A stretch of DNA of 64,000 nucleotides from Halorussus caseinilyticus (GCF_029338395.1 NZ_CP119809.1:3410001-3474000), one strand, 5' to 3'. Shown: positions 17,690-27,007, counted from the stretch's first letter. Made by a program: numbers and translations. Notes: a model not told the origin generated them from the letters alone.

Positions 17690-20600
17690 TCACTCGTCGG
17701 GCGTCTCGACGCCCGTGAACTCGAAGCGCGCGCCGCCCGACTCGCTCTCGGTGACGGTCACGTCCCACCCGTGGGCGTCCACCAACTGCTCGACCACTGC
17801 GAGTCCGAACCCGATGCCGACGTTGCTGGTCGAGTAGCCCGGTTCGAAGATTTGCTCGCGCTCGCCTTCGGGGATTCCCGGCCCGTCGTCCTCGACGTAG
17901 AAGCCGTCTTCGAGGTCCCCGACTCGGACCGCGACGCCGGGACCGTCGCGTTCGGCCGAATCGTCGGCGTCCGACGGGCTATCCGCCGACCCGTGTTCCA
18001 CGGCGTTCCGGTAGAGGTTCTCAAGTAGTTGGCGCAGGCGAGAGGGGTCGCCCAGAATCTCGCGGTGAGTCTCGACCGTCAGCGTCCCGTCGGGGTCGAG
18101 GTCCGCCCACCACTTGCGGGCCACCTCGCCGAGCGCCACGGGTTCGGTCGTGTCCACCGACCCGCCGCGCCGGGTGACGACCAGCAGGGTCTCTATCATC
18201 TCCTCGATGCGGTCTAGGGCGCGCTCGACCTCCCGTAGCGCCGACCCGTCGTCGCCGCCGCCGACCGCGTTCTCGATGCCCATGTCGAGGTAGATTTGGG
18301 CTATCTCCAGCGGGTTCCGGAGTTCGTGGGCCAGCATGCTGGCGAAGGCGTCGAGTCGCTCGTTCTGCTCTTGTAGTCTGCGCTCGTGCTGGCGGCGTTC
18401 TCGCTCGCGCTCCACCCGGTCGAGTGCGGCCTCCGCGGTGGCGGCCAGCAGGTCGGCGAGTTGCTTCTCGTCGGACCCGAATCCGCCGACTTCCTCCGAG
18501 ACCACCGCGAGGACGCCGTGGTCGCCGAGCGGAATCCAGATACCGCTTCGGAGCGGCGTGTCGTCGCTGTACGCGAGATTGGTCTCCCGAACGTCGTCAA
18601 GTGCGATAGTCCGCCTGTCGGCGAACGCCCGCCACGTGATGGACGTGTCGCCGGGACCGAACTCCGGCAGGTCGTCGAAGATGCCAGCGACGTACTCGGT
18701 GTGGGCGGCCGGGACGAGGTTCGACTCGTCGTCGTCCCACACGTAGATTCCCGCGCCCTCGATGCCGAGAACGTCGGTCGCGGTCCGGAGGACCGACTCG
18801 CACACCGCCGACTGTGTTTCGAGTTGGAGGAGTTCCCGACTCGACTCGTGGAGGGCGGTCAACGTCTGTTCGAACCACCTGCGTTGGGTGATGTCGCGGA
18901 CGACCCCGGTCCGGGCGAATCGCGTCTCGCCGTACCGATACGGGCCGAACCGACTCTCGACCGGGATGGTGTCGCCGTCGGCGGTGCGGAGTTCGAGTTC
19001 CAGCACTGCGCTGTCGCTGTCCCCGGCCGCACTCTCGCTCATCTCCGCGGCGGTTTCGCTAATCGCCTCGCTGTGGACGACCGAGGCAGGTTCGCCGAGC
19101 AGTTGTTCGCGGTCGTAGCCCGTCATCTGACAGAACGCCTCGTTGACCATCACGAATCGCTCGTCGGAGTCAAGCGCGTACACTCCGTCGTCTACGGTCT
19201 CGATGATGGTCTCGTAGCGTTCGAGTTCCCGCTCGCGTTCCCGACGCCGGATAGCCGTCGAGAGGATGTGAGCGATGCTCTGGACGAACTGCACGTCGTA
19301 GTCGGCGTACCCCCGCCGCTCGGTCGTGTGGGTTTCGAGAATCCCCCACGGGTCTCCGGGTGACCCGATGATGGTGCTGACGCCGCTGACGAGGTTCTGC
19401 GAGGCCAACAGGTCGGGGTACGAGAATCGGTCTTCGTTCCGGTAGTCCCGGACGACGATTGGCTCTTTCGACATGAGGGTGTAGCCAGCCTGCGACCCGG
19501 TTTCGGTGTCTACGGTCGCCGACCCGACGGCGTCTCGGTCCCACCCGTACCCCGCCCGAAGCAACAGGTCTTCCTCGTCAGGTCGGAGCTTCAACACCTT
19601 GCTGTACTCCTGCCCGAGCGTCTCAGCGACGAGTTCGACCGCCTCGTCCATCAGGTCGTCGAGCGGTCGGTCTTCGAGGGCGTGCTGGGAGAACTCCGAG
19701 AGTACCTGCTGTTGGGTGACGCGATTGTGGAGTTCCTCCTCGCGGTGTTTCTGCTCGGTCACGTCACGGACGATACCGACGTGTTCGAGACCGTCACCGG
19801 TGTCCCGGACGACGAACAGCACCTGCGCCGGGAACGTCCCGCCCTCGGCGGTCGCGGCGTCTATCTCCACCGTCGCGGAGGTCCGGTCGCCCGCCACCAT
19901 CTCGTCGGTGTTCTCGGCTATCACGTCCCGAACCTCGTCGTCGTTCTCTACGAACTCCCACGCCGACTCGCCGAGGAGTTCCTCGCGGTCGAACCCGGTC
20001 ATCTCGCACAGCGCCGAGTTCACCATCGAGAACTTCATGTCGTCGTCGAGGATGTAGATGCCGTCCTCGACGGTCTCCACGATGGTCTCGTAGCGTTCGA
20101 GTTCCTGCTCGCGCTCCTTTCGCTCGGTCACGTCCCGGAAGTAGACCGACAGTCCCGTCTCGGAGGGGTAGGCTCGGACCTCGAACCACGTCGAGAGCGG
20201 CGGGTAGTACTCCACGAACGAGACGGCCTCTTGGCTCTCCATCGCTCGCTCGTACTCGCGCTGGAACCGCGTCCCCTCGGCCTCGGTGAACACGTCCCAG
20301 ACGTTCTCGCCGAGAAGGTCCTCTTCCCTGCGGAGCAAGAGGTCTTCGGCTTCGTCGTTGACGTAGGTGAACTCCCAGTCGTCGTTCAGCGCGAAGAACG
20401 CGTCGGCGATTCGGCTGAACACCTCCGAGAGTTCGGTTTCGAGTTCCTCGCGTCGGCGTTCTAGGTCGAACTGGGTCTCTTTCAGTTCGGTGATGTCCTC
20501 GGCGGCGCTGACGACTCTCTCAACTTCATCGCCGTCGCAAATCGGGGCCGCGCTGACCGAGAGGTGGACGCGCTTGCCGCCCGGTTGTTCGACCACCACC

Positions 20601-21295
20601 TCCTCGTTGTAGACGTGTTCACCCGTCTCGAAGACCTGACTGACCGGATACTCGTCTCTCGGCAGTCGCTCGCCCGACGTGTCGTAGACGGTCCACTCGT
20701 CTTCGGTGTCGGAGGTGAGTTGGTCGGACCCGACGCCGACCAGTTCGGCCGCACGCTCGTTCGCCCGCAGGAGTTCGCCGTCGGCGTCCCGCACCGCGAA
20801 GGCAACCGGACTGGTGTCGAACATCTCCTCGATGAGCGCCTCCTCCTCGCGGAGTCGCTCGGCCGACGCGTCCGAGCCGCGGACCTCCCGGACGAACCCG
20901 GTGAACCACTCTCGGCCGTCGCTCTCGTGGACGACGCCCGACACCGAGAGGCGAATCTCCTCGCCGTCGGCGGCCAGCCACGTCACCTCGTAGCTCCCGT
21001 CGTCGAGGGGGGTCCCGGCGTCACCGTCGGCGTAGCGGTCGAACCATCCGTCGTACCTGTCCCGGAGTCGGTCCGGGACGAATTCGCCGAACTGTCGGCC
21101 GCGGACCTCCGACGGCGCGTAGCCGAGCAACTCCTCGACGGCGGCGTTCGCGTAGACGATAGTTCCGTCGGCGTCGGCCGTGAGTATCGCGTCGTCGGCC
21201 TCCGCCACCATCTGCTCGAAGAAGTCGTCGCCGAAGTCGGGAGTACTCGGCGAGTCTCGGTCGCCTCCCGATGGCTCTTCGTTGTGGCCCTTCAT
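17690..21295 (-). CDS. Multi-PAS/GAF sensor histidine kinase
   Basis: A very large (1201 aa) soluble sensor kinase; no membrane helix is visible. Order by residue: PAS at about 25-135, PAS 150-265, PAS 285-395, PAS 400-520, GAF 540-690, PAS 695-820, GAF 825-970, HisKA with the phospho-acceptor histidine in MLAHELRNPLE near 1000, and an HATPase_c domain with NAVEH (N box), DDGPGIP and GIGFGLAVV (G boxes) to the end. It has no receiver or output domain and no response regulator gene lies beside it, as is common for haloarchaeal orphan kinases. A promoter-like GACTATTTAC lies about 45 bases upstream. The signal is unknown; PAS domains could bind heme, flavin or small ligands. Confidence 0.93.
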   Translation of the reverse strand: MKGHNEEPSGGDRDSPSTPDFGDDFFEQMVAEADDAILTADADGTIVYANAAVEELLGYAPSEVRGRQFGEFVPDRLRDRYDGWFDRYADGDAGTPLDDGSYEVTWLAADGEEIRLSVSGVVHESDGREWFTGFVREVRGSDASAERLREEEALIEEMFDTSPVAFAVRDADGELLRANERAAELVGVGSDQLTSDTEDEWTVYDTSGERLPRDEYPVSQVFETGEHVYNEEVVVEQPGGKRVHLSVSAAPICDGDEVERVVSAAEDITELKETQFDLERRREELETELSEVFSRIADAFFALNDDWEFTYVNDEAEDLLLRREEDLLGENVWDVFTEAEGTRFQREYERAMESQEAVSFVEYYPPLSTWFEVRAYPSETGLSVYFRDVTERKEREQELERYETIVETVEDGIYILDDDMKFSMVNSALCEMTGFDREELLGESAWEFVENDDEVRDVIAENTDEMVAGDRTSATVEIDAATAEGGTFPAQVLFVVRDTGDGLEHVGIVRDVTEQKHREEELHNRVTQQQVLSEFSQHALEDRPLDDLMDEAVELVAETLGQEYSKVLKLRPDEEDLLLRAGYGWDRDAVGSATVDTETGSQAGYTLMSKEPIVVRDYRNEDRFSYPDLLASQNLVSGVSTIIGSPGDPWGILETHTTERRGYADYDVQFVQSIAHILSTAIRRRERERELERYETIIETVDDGVYALDSDERFVMVNEAFCQMTGYDREQLLGEPASVVHSEAISETAAEMSESAAGDSDSAVLELELRTADGDTIPVESRFGPYRYGETRFARTGVVRDITQRRWFEQTLTALHESSRELLQLETQSAVCESVLRTATDVLGIEGAGIYVWDDDESNLVPAAHTEYVAGIFDDLPEFGPGDTSITWRAFADRRTIALDDVRETNLAYSDDTPLRSGIWIPLGDHGVLAVVSEEVGGFGSDEKQLADLLAATAEAALDRVERERERRQHERRLQEQNERLDAFASMLAHELRNPLEIAQIYLDMGIENAVGGGDDGSALREVERALDRIEEMIETLLVVTRRGGSVDTTEPVALGEVARKWWADLDPDGTLTVETHREILGDPSRLRQLLENLYRNAVEHGSADSPSDADDSAERDGPGVAVRVGDLEDGFYVEDDGPGIPEGEREQIFEPGYSTSNVGIGFGLAVVEQLVDAHGWDVTVTESESGGARFEFTGVETPDE

Positions 21296-21427
21296 TCCCT
21301 ACGTTCGACACCTGTTGTCCGTCATAGGTGCTCACGAGTAAATAGTCCCACGCCTCGAAGTTCCCGGGCTACCGCGTCGCGTTCGAGCGAAAGATCTACT
21401 AGCAGTCGGTTCGTCTCCCGACGCGAG

Positions 21428-22141
21428 ATGTCGCGCTGGCGCGAAGTCGTCCGCGAGGAGCTAGCACGCTACCGCGAGCAGACCGGACTGGCAGTAGTCG
21501 AACGGCAGGACCTGCTAGACCAGTCTCGTGAGCGCCTCGAAGCCGAGTTTCCGGCGTCGAACACCCACGGCCAGTCGCTGAGTCGGACGCTACAGCAACT
21601 TCGCGACGCGGGTGAAATCGCGTTCCTCTCGGCGGGGACCTACCGCGTCCTCTCGCTCGACACGGATTTCGTCCCGTCGCCGTCGGGCGTCGGTGCGCCC
21701 GACGCCTCGCGGACCGACGACGGACCGACTTACACCGCGACCGAGTACGAGACGACCGCGACCGGCAGACGGGTTCATCCCGAGTTCCGGGAGGCAGTCC
21801 TCGGACGGTACGACGACCAGTGTCCCGTCTCGGGCGTTGACTGTGCCGGACTGCTCGACGTGGCCCACGTCCTCCCGTGGAGTGAGTTCGCCGACCTCCG
21901 TGCGGCGTTCGACAACGTGTTGGCGCTCGACAAGACCCACCACGCCGCGTTCGACCGCGGCCTGTTCACCTTCGACGCGGACTATCGGTTGCGGGTGAAC
22001 CCCGCATTCGAGACGAAAAGCGACATCCTTCGCCGGACGCTGGCGGACAGCGACGGCGAGCGGATTCGGTTCGGCGACGGCGGCCCGTCACCGGAGTACC
22101 TCCGGAAGCGAAACGCGCGACTCGACTGGTCGCCGACGTAG
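21428..22141 (+). CDS. HNH endonuclease domain protein
   Basis: A 237-residue protein. The N-terminal 75 residues (WREVVREELARYREQTGLAV) look like a helical DNA-binding region with a winged-helix pattern ending AFLSAGTYRVL-like, here EIAFLSAGTYRVL. The C-terminal half has an HNH_2-type nuclease fold: YDDQCPVSGVDCAGLLDVAHVLPW, then DNVLALDKTHHAAFDRGLF, giving the C-C pair and the H-N-H residues. The family includes restriction enzymes and homing-type nucleases. No methyltransferase is adjacent, so a restriction role is not shown. Its stop directly abuts that of the converging FlaD/E-type gene. The ATG at 21428 was chosen because upstream in-frame sequence reads antisense to the kinase gene. 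Confidence 0.85.
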   Translation: MSRWREVVREELARYREQTGLAVVERQDLLDQSRERLEAEFPASNTHGQSLSRTLQQLRDAGEIAFLSAGTYRVLSLDTDFVPSPSGVGAPDASRTDDGPTYTATEYETTATGRRVHPEFREAVLGRYDDQCPVSGVDCAGLLDVAHVLPWSEFADLRAAFDNVLALDKTHHAAFDRGLFTFDADYRLRVNPAFETKSDILRRTLADSDGERIRFGDGGPSPEYLRKRNARLDWSPT

Positions 22142-22621
22142 CTACACCGACGCGAGGCGCGCGATGTACACTAGACTCAGCACGTGGTCGTCCACGTCGA
22201 GGGCCGCCGGGCCGGGCTTGTCGGGGTCGAAACTCTCGACTTCGGAGAACCCGCGCATGTACTCCCGGAGTTCCTCGCGGACGCGTTCGGTAATCCAGCC
22301 GACCTCCTCGTAGTACTGGAGGGCGTTGCCGGTGTTCTCGAACCCGGCCTTGTTGATGAGGAAGTCCAACCACTCGAAGACGACGACTTCGGTGCTGTAC
22401 TGGTCGGGGAGGCGGTCGAGGTACGGTCGCTCGGGGAGCGCGCCCGCGGCAGAAAACTGGCTCTGGAGTTGGACGAGTTCGTTGCGCTCGGTGTGGCGCA
22501 ACACCTCGTCGGGCGGCGCTGGCAGGGCCTCGCCGTCGTCGAACTCCTCGGGAGTTTCCCGGTTCGGGTCCGCGAGACGACGCAGTTCGCGTAGGTCGTA
22601 ATCTCCAGTCGGCGTCGGCAT
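22142..22621 (-). CDS. Orphan archaellum FlaD/FlaE domain protein
   Basis: This 159-residue protein ends in the FlaD/E (ArlD/E) domain. The core from about residue 75 reads PYLDRLPDQYSTEVVVFEWL, then INKAGFENTGNALQYYEEVGW and a helical end with DHVLSLVYIARL. In haloarchaea, FlaD and FlaE domains link the archaellum motor to the chemotaxis adaptor. No other archaellum or chemotaxis gene is in the window, so this copy is an orphan with unknown use. The N-terminal 60 residues are acidic and probably disordered. A TATA-like patch lies upstream near 22660. Confidence 0.8.
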   Translation of the reverse strand: MPTPTGDYDLRELRRLADPNRETPEEFDDGEALPAPPDEVLRHTERNELVQLQSQFSAAGALPERPYLDRLPDQYSTEVVVFEWLDFLINKAGFENTGNALQYYEEVGWITERVREELREYMRGFSEVESFDPDKPGPAALDVDDHVLSLVYIARLASV

Positions 22622-23074
22622 GGTACTCGGGTACGTTCGGCTAACTCACACTGACCATTTAAGCTTTCTTGCCCACGGATTGGCGGAGTAACTGAACTTC
22701 CTCGTGCTGACTCTCACCGCGCTGACTCTCACTTGGACTTCCGCGCGCTGACTCTCACTGTTCGACCCGGCGCGCGCGACCGCTTGCGGGTCGCGCCCCC
22801 GCGCGAGGGAGCGGCCGCGTTCAGGCGGCCGCGAGGGTGGGGAGGCGTGAGGCCCGCGGTGGCGGTGCGGGGCGGTGCGGTCCTGATTGGTTCAAGCCTG
22901 AAGCTAGCTCTCCTGTTCGTTTCAGCCTCCCGTTCGTTTCTTCGAGTCCGTCGTTCTCGTCTCCGACGCCGATAGTCGCCGCGACCCCAGAAGAACAGCG
23001 ACTCCCGAAGAACGGCGACCCCGAAAAGTAGCGTAGCCGCAATCTATTCGTATTCGAGCGACGAAGTAACCTAC
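22622..23074. other. Intergenic region holding left arm of a family B cassette
   Basis: GC-rich, with no credible gene. GCTGACTCTCAC occurs three times (near 22707, 22720 and 22747). Bases 22743-22773 form an inverted match (30 of 31) to 23827-23856 on the far side of the next gene. A GCGGCCGC pair lies at about 22810-22832. The conserved family B core is at 22862-22911, and an AT-richer promoter region at 23040-23056 lies before the ATG at 23075. Confidence 0.6.
22862..22911 (+). repeat. Family B repeat, copy 1
   Basis: Contains GCGGTGCGG followed by TCCTGATTGGTTCAAGCCTG and AAGCTAGCTC, the best-preserved copy of this family. Frames through it give peptides such as GGAVLIGSSLKLA that should not be called as genes. 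Confidence 0.75.
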
Positions 23075-23455
23075 ATGGCAATTCTGGAGATAAATCTCGA
23101 AAAACCAGCACTCCTCGAAGAGTACCAGTACCCCGGCGAGACGACCGCGAAAAGCGGCGAGTCCCCCGAGAATTCCGGCGCGACTGAACCCTCCAGCGGC
23201 GGCAAGGCCAAACTCCTCGCCTTGCTCGCGGTGGTGGCCGGGGTCGGTCTCCTCGTCTGGAAACTCACGAACCGCGGCGACACCGAACAAGCCGACCTCG
23301 ACGAGTTCGAGGGCGAAGGCGAGTACGAACACGGCCCAGAGCCGGAAATCGGCGGCGACGAGAGCGGCGGCGCGAAGCGCAAAGTCGCCGGAATCCTCGG
23401 CTTTGCCGTCGCCGTCGTGGGTCTCGTCGGTGTGGTGCGCAAGCGCCGGAGCTAG
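23075..23455 (+). CDS. Two-helix membrane protein in family B cassette
   Basis: The 126-residue protein begins MAILEINLEKPALLEEYQYP. A first membrane helix (about 45-62, LLALLAVVAGVGLLVWKL) is followed by a very acidic loop, EADLDEFEGEGEYEHGPEPE-like, a second helix (about 103-121) and a basic end, RKRRS. No family is recognised. It is the only gene inside an inverted-repeat cassette of about 1.1 kb. A TATA-like CTATTCGTATTC at 23043-23054 is spaced for a leaderless start. Confidence 0.65.
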   Translation: MAILEINLEKPALLEEYQYPGETTAKSGESPENSGATEPSSGGKAKLLALLAVVAGVGLLVWKLTNRGDTEQADLDEFEGEGEYEHGPEPEIGGDESGGAKRKVAGILGFAVAVVGLVGVVRKRRS

Positions 23456-24003
23456 CGGTTCTCTCGGGTCGGTGTCGGTTGTTCGTTTCTTGTCGGACGC
23501 GGTTTGCGGTTAGCGTGACGGGGGTCGGAGGCGAAAGACGAGAGTCGCTATCTCAGTCGGAGGGAGGAGACAGGAATCGCTGTTTCGGGTCAGAAACGAA
23601 GGACCGACAGAGCTAGCTTCAGGCCGAAACCAATCAGGACCGCACCGCCCCGCACCGCGACGGCCACGTCCTCCCCAACCGACTCCCTCACTCGTCCCCT
23701 TCGAGGATTTCGGTCACTTCGTTCCGGAAGATACCGGCAGACAACCCGCGTCTGCCGAGCAGTCGGCGCACAACGCCGACGACCTCGCGCGGACAGGCGC
23801 GGCACGCTTCGCGGCCGCGCCCCCACGCGCCGGGTCGAACGTGAGAGTCAGCGCGCGCCGGGGAGTGTAGGCGGTGGAACTAACTCGACATTTGTTAGAG
23901 ATGCCTCTATAACGGTCATACAATTGTTTTCCTGTTCCTCTCGCTCGCCCGCGAGTCGCTTACGGCCCCAATTCTTTCCGCGCTCGCCCGCGTATCGCCG
24001 TCG
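23456..24003. other. Intergenic region holding right arm of the family B cassette
   Basis: No gene is supported. It holds family B copy 2 on the minus strand (23610-23658), the conserved block GGTTGGGGAGGACG (minus strand, near 23667-23680), GC-rich variable sequence and the outer inverted arm at 23827-23856. Open frames seen here overlap the repeat and are arginine-rich. Confidence 0.55.
23610..23658 (-). repeat. Family B repeat, copy 2
   Basis: On the minus strand, GCGGTGCGGGGCGGTGCGG is followed by TCCTGATTGGTTTCGGCCTG and AAGCTAGCTC. It faces copy 1 across the membrane protein gene. Confidence 0.75.
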
Positions 24004-24177
24004 ATGGCCCAGTGCGCTGTCTGCGGCGCGGACGTGGAGACCGACAGCCTAGAGGAGACCGACTACCGCGACGAGGAGTTCGCGGTGGCGCAGGTCGAGT
24101 ACGAGGGCGAGACGTACGTCTTCTGTAGCGAGGAACACCGCGACACCTTCGAGGCGACCCCCGAAAAGTACGCTTAG
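24004..24177 (+). CDS. YHS-domain-like metal-binding protein (57 aa)
   Basis: A short gene encoding 57 residues. It starts MAQCAVCGADVETDSLEE and has the ending typical of YHS/TRASH domains: a YEGETYVFCSEEHRDTFEATP-type run (residues 33-53) followed by EKYA. Two cysteines at the start (CAVC) and one before SEEH form a likely metal site. Such domains occur in copper chaperones, P-type ATPases and heavy-metal sensors. The stop overlaps the stop of the converging reductase gene by a few bases. The function is inferred from motif only. Confidence 0.75.
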   Translation: MAQCAVCGADVETDSLEETDYRDEEFAVAQVEYEGETYVFCSEEHRDTFEATPEKYA

Positions 24178-25583
24178 TCCAGTCGCTCGCTCGCCTCTCG
24201 AACCAGACCGTCCAGAATTTCGGGCGTCGTCGGGTGGTACGCCCGGTCGGGAACCTCGCGTACGTCCATCCCCGTCTCCACGATTACCTGCATCGTCTTC
24301 GCCATCGCGTCGGCGTGGTAGTGGAGACCCTGATAGCCGAGGACCGTCCCGTCGTCGGCGTCCACGACGAGTTTCGCCAGTCCGCGCGGGACCGCCTTAG
24401 TCGCGAACACGCCGTCGTCGCTGGCCTCGCGCGTGACCGCCACGTAGTCGCGGTCCTCGGCCGCCAGCACCTCCTCGGAGGTCCCGACCCGCGCGAACGG
24501 GTAGACGCCGAGACCCGAGAAGATGACGTGGTGGTGGGTGTTCCGGTAGGGCTTCAACTGCTCGCCCTCGCGGTGTCGCAGGACGTTCTCGGCCGTCAGA
24601 AAGCCCTGCTCTTTGGCGACGTGGAGGATGGGTTCGTGGCCGTTGGCGTCGCCAGCCACGAAGATTCGGTCGTCGTCGCGGGCCTGCATCGTGTCGCCCA
24701 CCCATCCGTGTTCGGGTTCCAGCGGGGTGTTCTCCAGTCCGAGACCGTCCACGGTCGGCCTGCGGCCCGTGAACAGGAAGAGTTCGTCGGCCTCGACGGT
24801 CTCGCGCCGTCCGTCGCTCCCCCCGCGTTCGACGTGGAGGCGCACGCCGCCGTCGTCGGTGGGTTCGACCGACTGCTCGTAGGTGTCGGTCAGCACGTCC
24901 ACGTCGAACTCCTCGCGGTAGATGTCCAGCATCGCCGCCCGAAACTCCTCGTCGGCCTCGTCCAGCGGGTAGTCGTCGTGTTCGATGACCGTGAGGTCCA
25001 TCTCGGCCGCCTCCGAGAGGTAGGGGACCATCTCCAGTCCGACGTAGCCAAACCCCATCACGACGCCCGAGTCGGGGAATTCGGTCGCGTCCAACACGTC
25101 CGCGCTGGTCGTGTAGTCCACCTCGTCCATCCCGTTCAGGTCCGGGACGTTGACCGACGACCCGGTGGCGACGACCACGTAGTCGGCCTCGATTTCCCGG
25201 TCGCCGACCGCGACGGTGTGGTCGTCCACGAATCGGGCGGTCCGGTGGACGAACTCGACGTTCTCGCGGTCGGCCAACTCCCGGACCGCGGCGCGGCGGT
25301 GTTCCGCGAAGTTCCCGATGTGGTCGTCTTTGGTCGCCACGACGGATTCGAGGTCCACGTCGGGAACGCCCTCGATTCGGTGGTCGTGTCGCGCCTGAAA
25401 TCGGTGTTCTCCGGCCGACAGAATCTCTTTCGAGGGCATACACCCCTTCAAGATGCAGAGTCCGCCGCCGGGTTCGCCGTCGTCGATTAGCGTGAGCGTC
25501 ACGTCTTTTTCGTCGGCTAACTTCTGTGCGACCGCGACTCCGGCGCTCCCGTACGCGCCGATGATAACGACGTGAGTTGTCAT
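24174..25583 (-). CDS. Pyridine nucleotide-disulfide oxidoreductase
   Basis: FAD-dependent class I disulfide reductase of 469 residues, related to dihydrolipoamide dehydrogenase and mercuric reductase. It has the FAD-binding start VVIIGAYGSAGVAVA, the redox-active CILKGC pair (followed by MPSKE) near residue 42, an NAD(P)-binding VVMGFGYVGLEM near residue 185, a second FAD motif IFVAGDANG near 300 and a dimerisation domain with YHPTTPEI instead of the usual HxHPT. The ATG at 25583 lies 27 bases after a CCTAAACC TATA-like patch, consistent with a leaderless transcript. No 2-oxoacid dehydrogenase or mercury gene is adjacent, so the substrate is open. Confidence 0.88.
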   Translation of the reverse strand: MTTHVVIIGAYGSAGVAVAQKLADEKDVTLTLIDDGEPGGGLCILKGCMPSKEILSAGEHRFQARHDHRIEGVPDVDLESVVATKDDHIGNFAEHRRAAVRELADRENVEFVHRTARFVDDHTVAVGDREIEADYVVVATGSSVNVPDLNGMDEVDYTTSADVLDATEFPDSGVVMGFGYVGLEMVPYLSEAAEMDLTVIEHDDYPLDEADEEFRAAMLDIYREEFDVDVLTDTYEQSVEPTDDGGVRLHVERGGSDGRRETVEADELFLFTGRRPTVDGLGLENTPLEPEHGWVGDTMQARDDDRIFVAGDANGHEPILHVAKEQGFLTAENVLRHREGEQLKPYRNTHHHVIFSGLGVYPFARVGTSEEVLAAEDRDYVAVTREASDDGVFATKAVPRGLAKLVVDADDGTVLGYQGLHYHADAMAKTMQVIVETGMDVREVPDRAYHPTTPEILDGLVREASERLD

Positions 25584-25660
25584 ATCCACACTGACGACGC
25601 CCGGAGGGTTTAGGGGTTCGGCCCGCGGCACGCACGGCCGGAAGAAGAGAGCGGTTCTGA

Positions 25661-27007
25661 CTACCGCCGCCGCGCTAGCAAGCCCGCGGCGACTACCGCC
25701 ACGACCGCCGTCACGGGCGTAAATCCGGGGATGTCCGCGCCGTTGTCCGTCTCGTCGTCCACGACGGTCGTGGCGCTCGTCTCTCCGTCCGACTCGCGGG
25801 TGGTTCGCTCGCCGGTCGTCTGCTCGTCACCGGTCGTCCGCCGATCCTCGGTCGTCCGCCGGTCCTCGGTCGTCTCGGCAGTCGTCGTCTCGCGCGCCGA
25901 TTCGGACTGCATCGAAATCCTGCGCTCGGAGAAGTGGTTGACCGCGACCAGTACGTCGGCGCTGGCGTCTGCCGACCCGGTTCCGTCGCTCTCGACCGCG
26001 TAGCGGGACTTTTCGCTCCCGAGCGCGCTCCGGAGTTGGGTGTAAGTCCGCGCTTCGGCGGCGGCCTCGCCGTCTACGGTGACTTCGAGGCCCTCGCTCG
26101 CGTTCAGGGCGCGCCCGGAGACGCTGGCGAGGAGGACGGTCCCCTCGTGAGTCGTCCGGTTCACCGCGAGCGTGACCGACCCCGCGGCGGTCCGTACGGT
26201 CTCGACCGTGGTGTTCTCGCCGTAGCTCACGGCGTCCACGACGGTTTCGCCGCTCTGGACCATCACGTAGGCTTCCGCCCGCGCTTTGCCGTCGGCGAGC
26301 AGTTCTTCGCGCTTCTCGTCGCCGTCGTCCTTCCCGTCGGGGTACGCTCGGAAGACGAGGCGGCCGTCGCCGCCGAGTCGGGCGCTCACGTCGCCCTCGT
26401 CGTTGACGCTGACGTTGCCCTCGCCGACGACGAGGAAGGTACCCTCGGTGCCGTTTCCGGTGGTGACTTCCACCTGCGCGTCGGCCTCCGCCGAGGCGTT
26501 CGCGCCCGCCGCGAGGTCCGCGACGACGTACTCCGACTGGTCGCCCGCGGCGACCACGAGGACGCCGCGGCCGTTGTCGTGGGCGGTGAGGGTCGCGCCG
26601 GTCTCGGTGCTGACGCGGGCCTCGGTGTCGGTCGTCGCGCCGACGGTCAGGCCAGCGCCCTCGATTTCGGTCACGGCCGACAGCGAGGTTCCGATGTCCA
26701 CGAGACCGCCGCTCTCGACCGACTTCTTCGACTCGACTCGCACGGCGTCGAGCATCGTCTCGCCGCGGACCGCGTAGTCGGCCACGGCGCGACTCCCGGC
26801 GTCGAACGAGACGTACGTTCCGGCGTAAGCCTTCCCGGACGCCTGTCTCGCGGCGGCGGAGTCCGTCCCGACCACGGCGGCGTCGGTGCCGACTCCGCGG
26901 GAGTCGGCACCGACCGCGGCGGAGGATTTGGCACCGACCGCGGCGGTAGAGGGGGCGATACCCGCGGTGACGACGAGTATCAGCACGGCGATTGCGAATC
27001 GCTTCAT
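25661..27007 (-). CDS. Secreted surface protein with PGF-CTERM-type anchor
   Basis: A 448-residue exported protein. It has an N-terminal Sec signal (MKRFAIAVLILVVTAGIAPS), a long beta-rich region with many A, V, T, D and E residues, and a threonine-rich spacer with degenerate repeats of TTEDRR/TTGDEQ type near residues 375-410. The C-terminus is ADIPGFTPVTAVVAVVAAG then LLARRR. A PGF motif, a membrane helix and a basic end form the tripartite archaeosortase A signal, so it is probably processed and lipid-anchored at the S-layer. Upstream in-frame sequence is basic and was excluded, giving the start at 27007. Function of the ectodomain is unknown. Confidence 0.8.
   Translation of the reverse strand: MKRFAIAVLILVVTAGIAPSTAAVGAKSSAAVGADSRGVGTDAAVVGTDSAAARQASGKAYAGTYVSFDAGSRAVADYAVRGETMLDAVRVESKKSVESGGLVDIGTSLSAVTEIEGAGLTVGATTDTEARVSTETGATLTAHDNGRGVLVVAAGDQSEYVVADLAAGANASAEADAQVEVTTGNGTEGTFLVVGEGNVSVNDEGDVSARLGGDGRLVFRAYPDGKDDGDEKREELLADGKARAEAYVMVQSGETVVDAVSYGENTTVETVRTAAGSVTLAVNRTTHEGTVLLASVSGRALNASEGLEVTVDGEAAAEARTYTQLRSALGSEKSRYAVESDGTGSADASADVLVAVNHFSERRISMQSESARETTTAETTEDRRTTEDRRTTGDEQTTGERTTRESDGETSATTVVDDETDNGADIPGFTPVTAVVAVVAAGLLARRR

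Noticed and set aside
22872-22910. Family B core as a tRNA-like T arm (GGTTCAAGCC)
   Set aside because: The resemblance is limited to a few bases. No acceptor, D or anticodon stem can be drawn around it.
22733-22975. Open frames giving GGAVLIGSSLKLA in family B copies
   Set aside because: The peptide is the translated repeat core, occurs on both strands and has no consistent start or neighbouring conservation.
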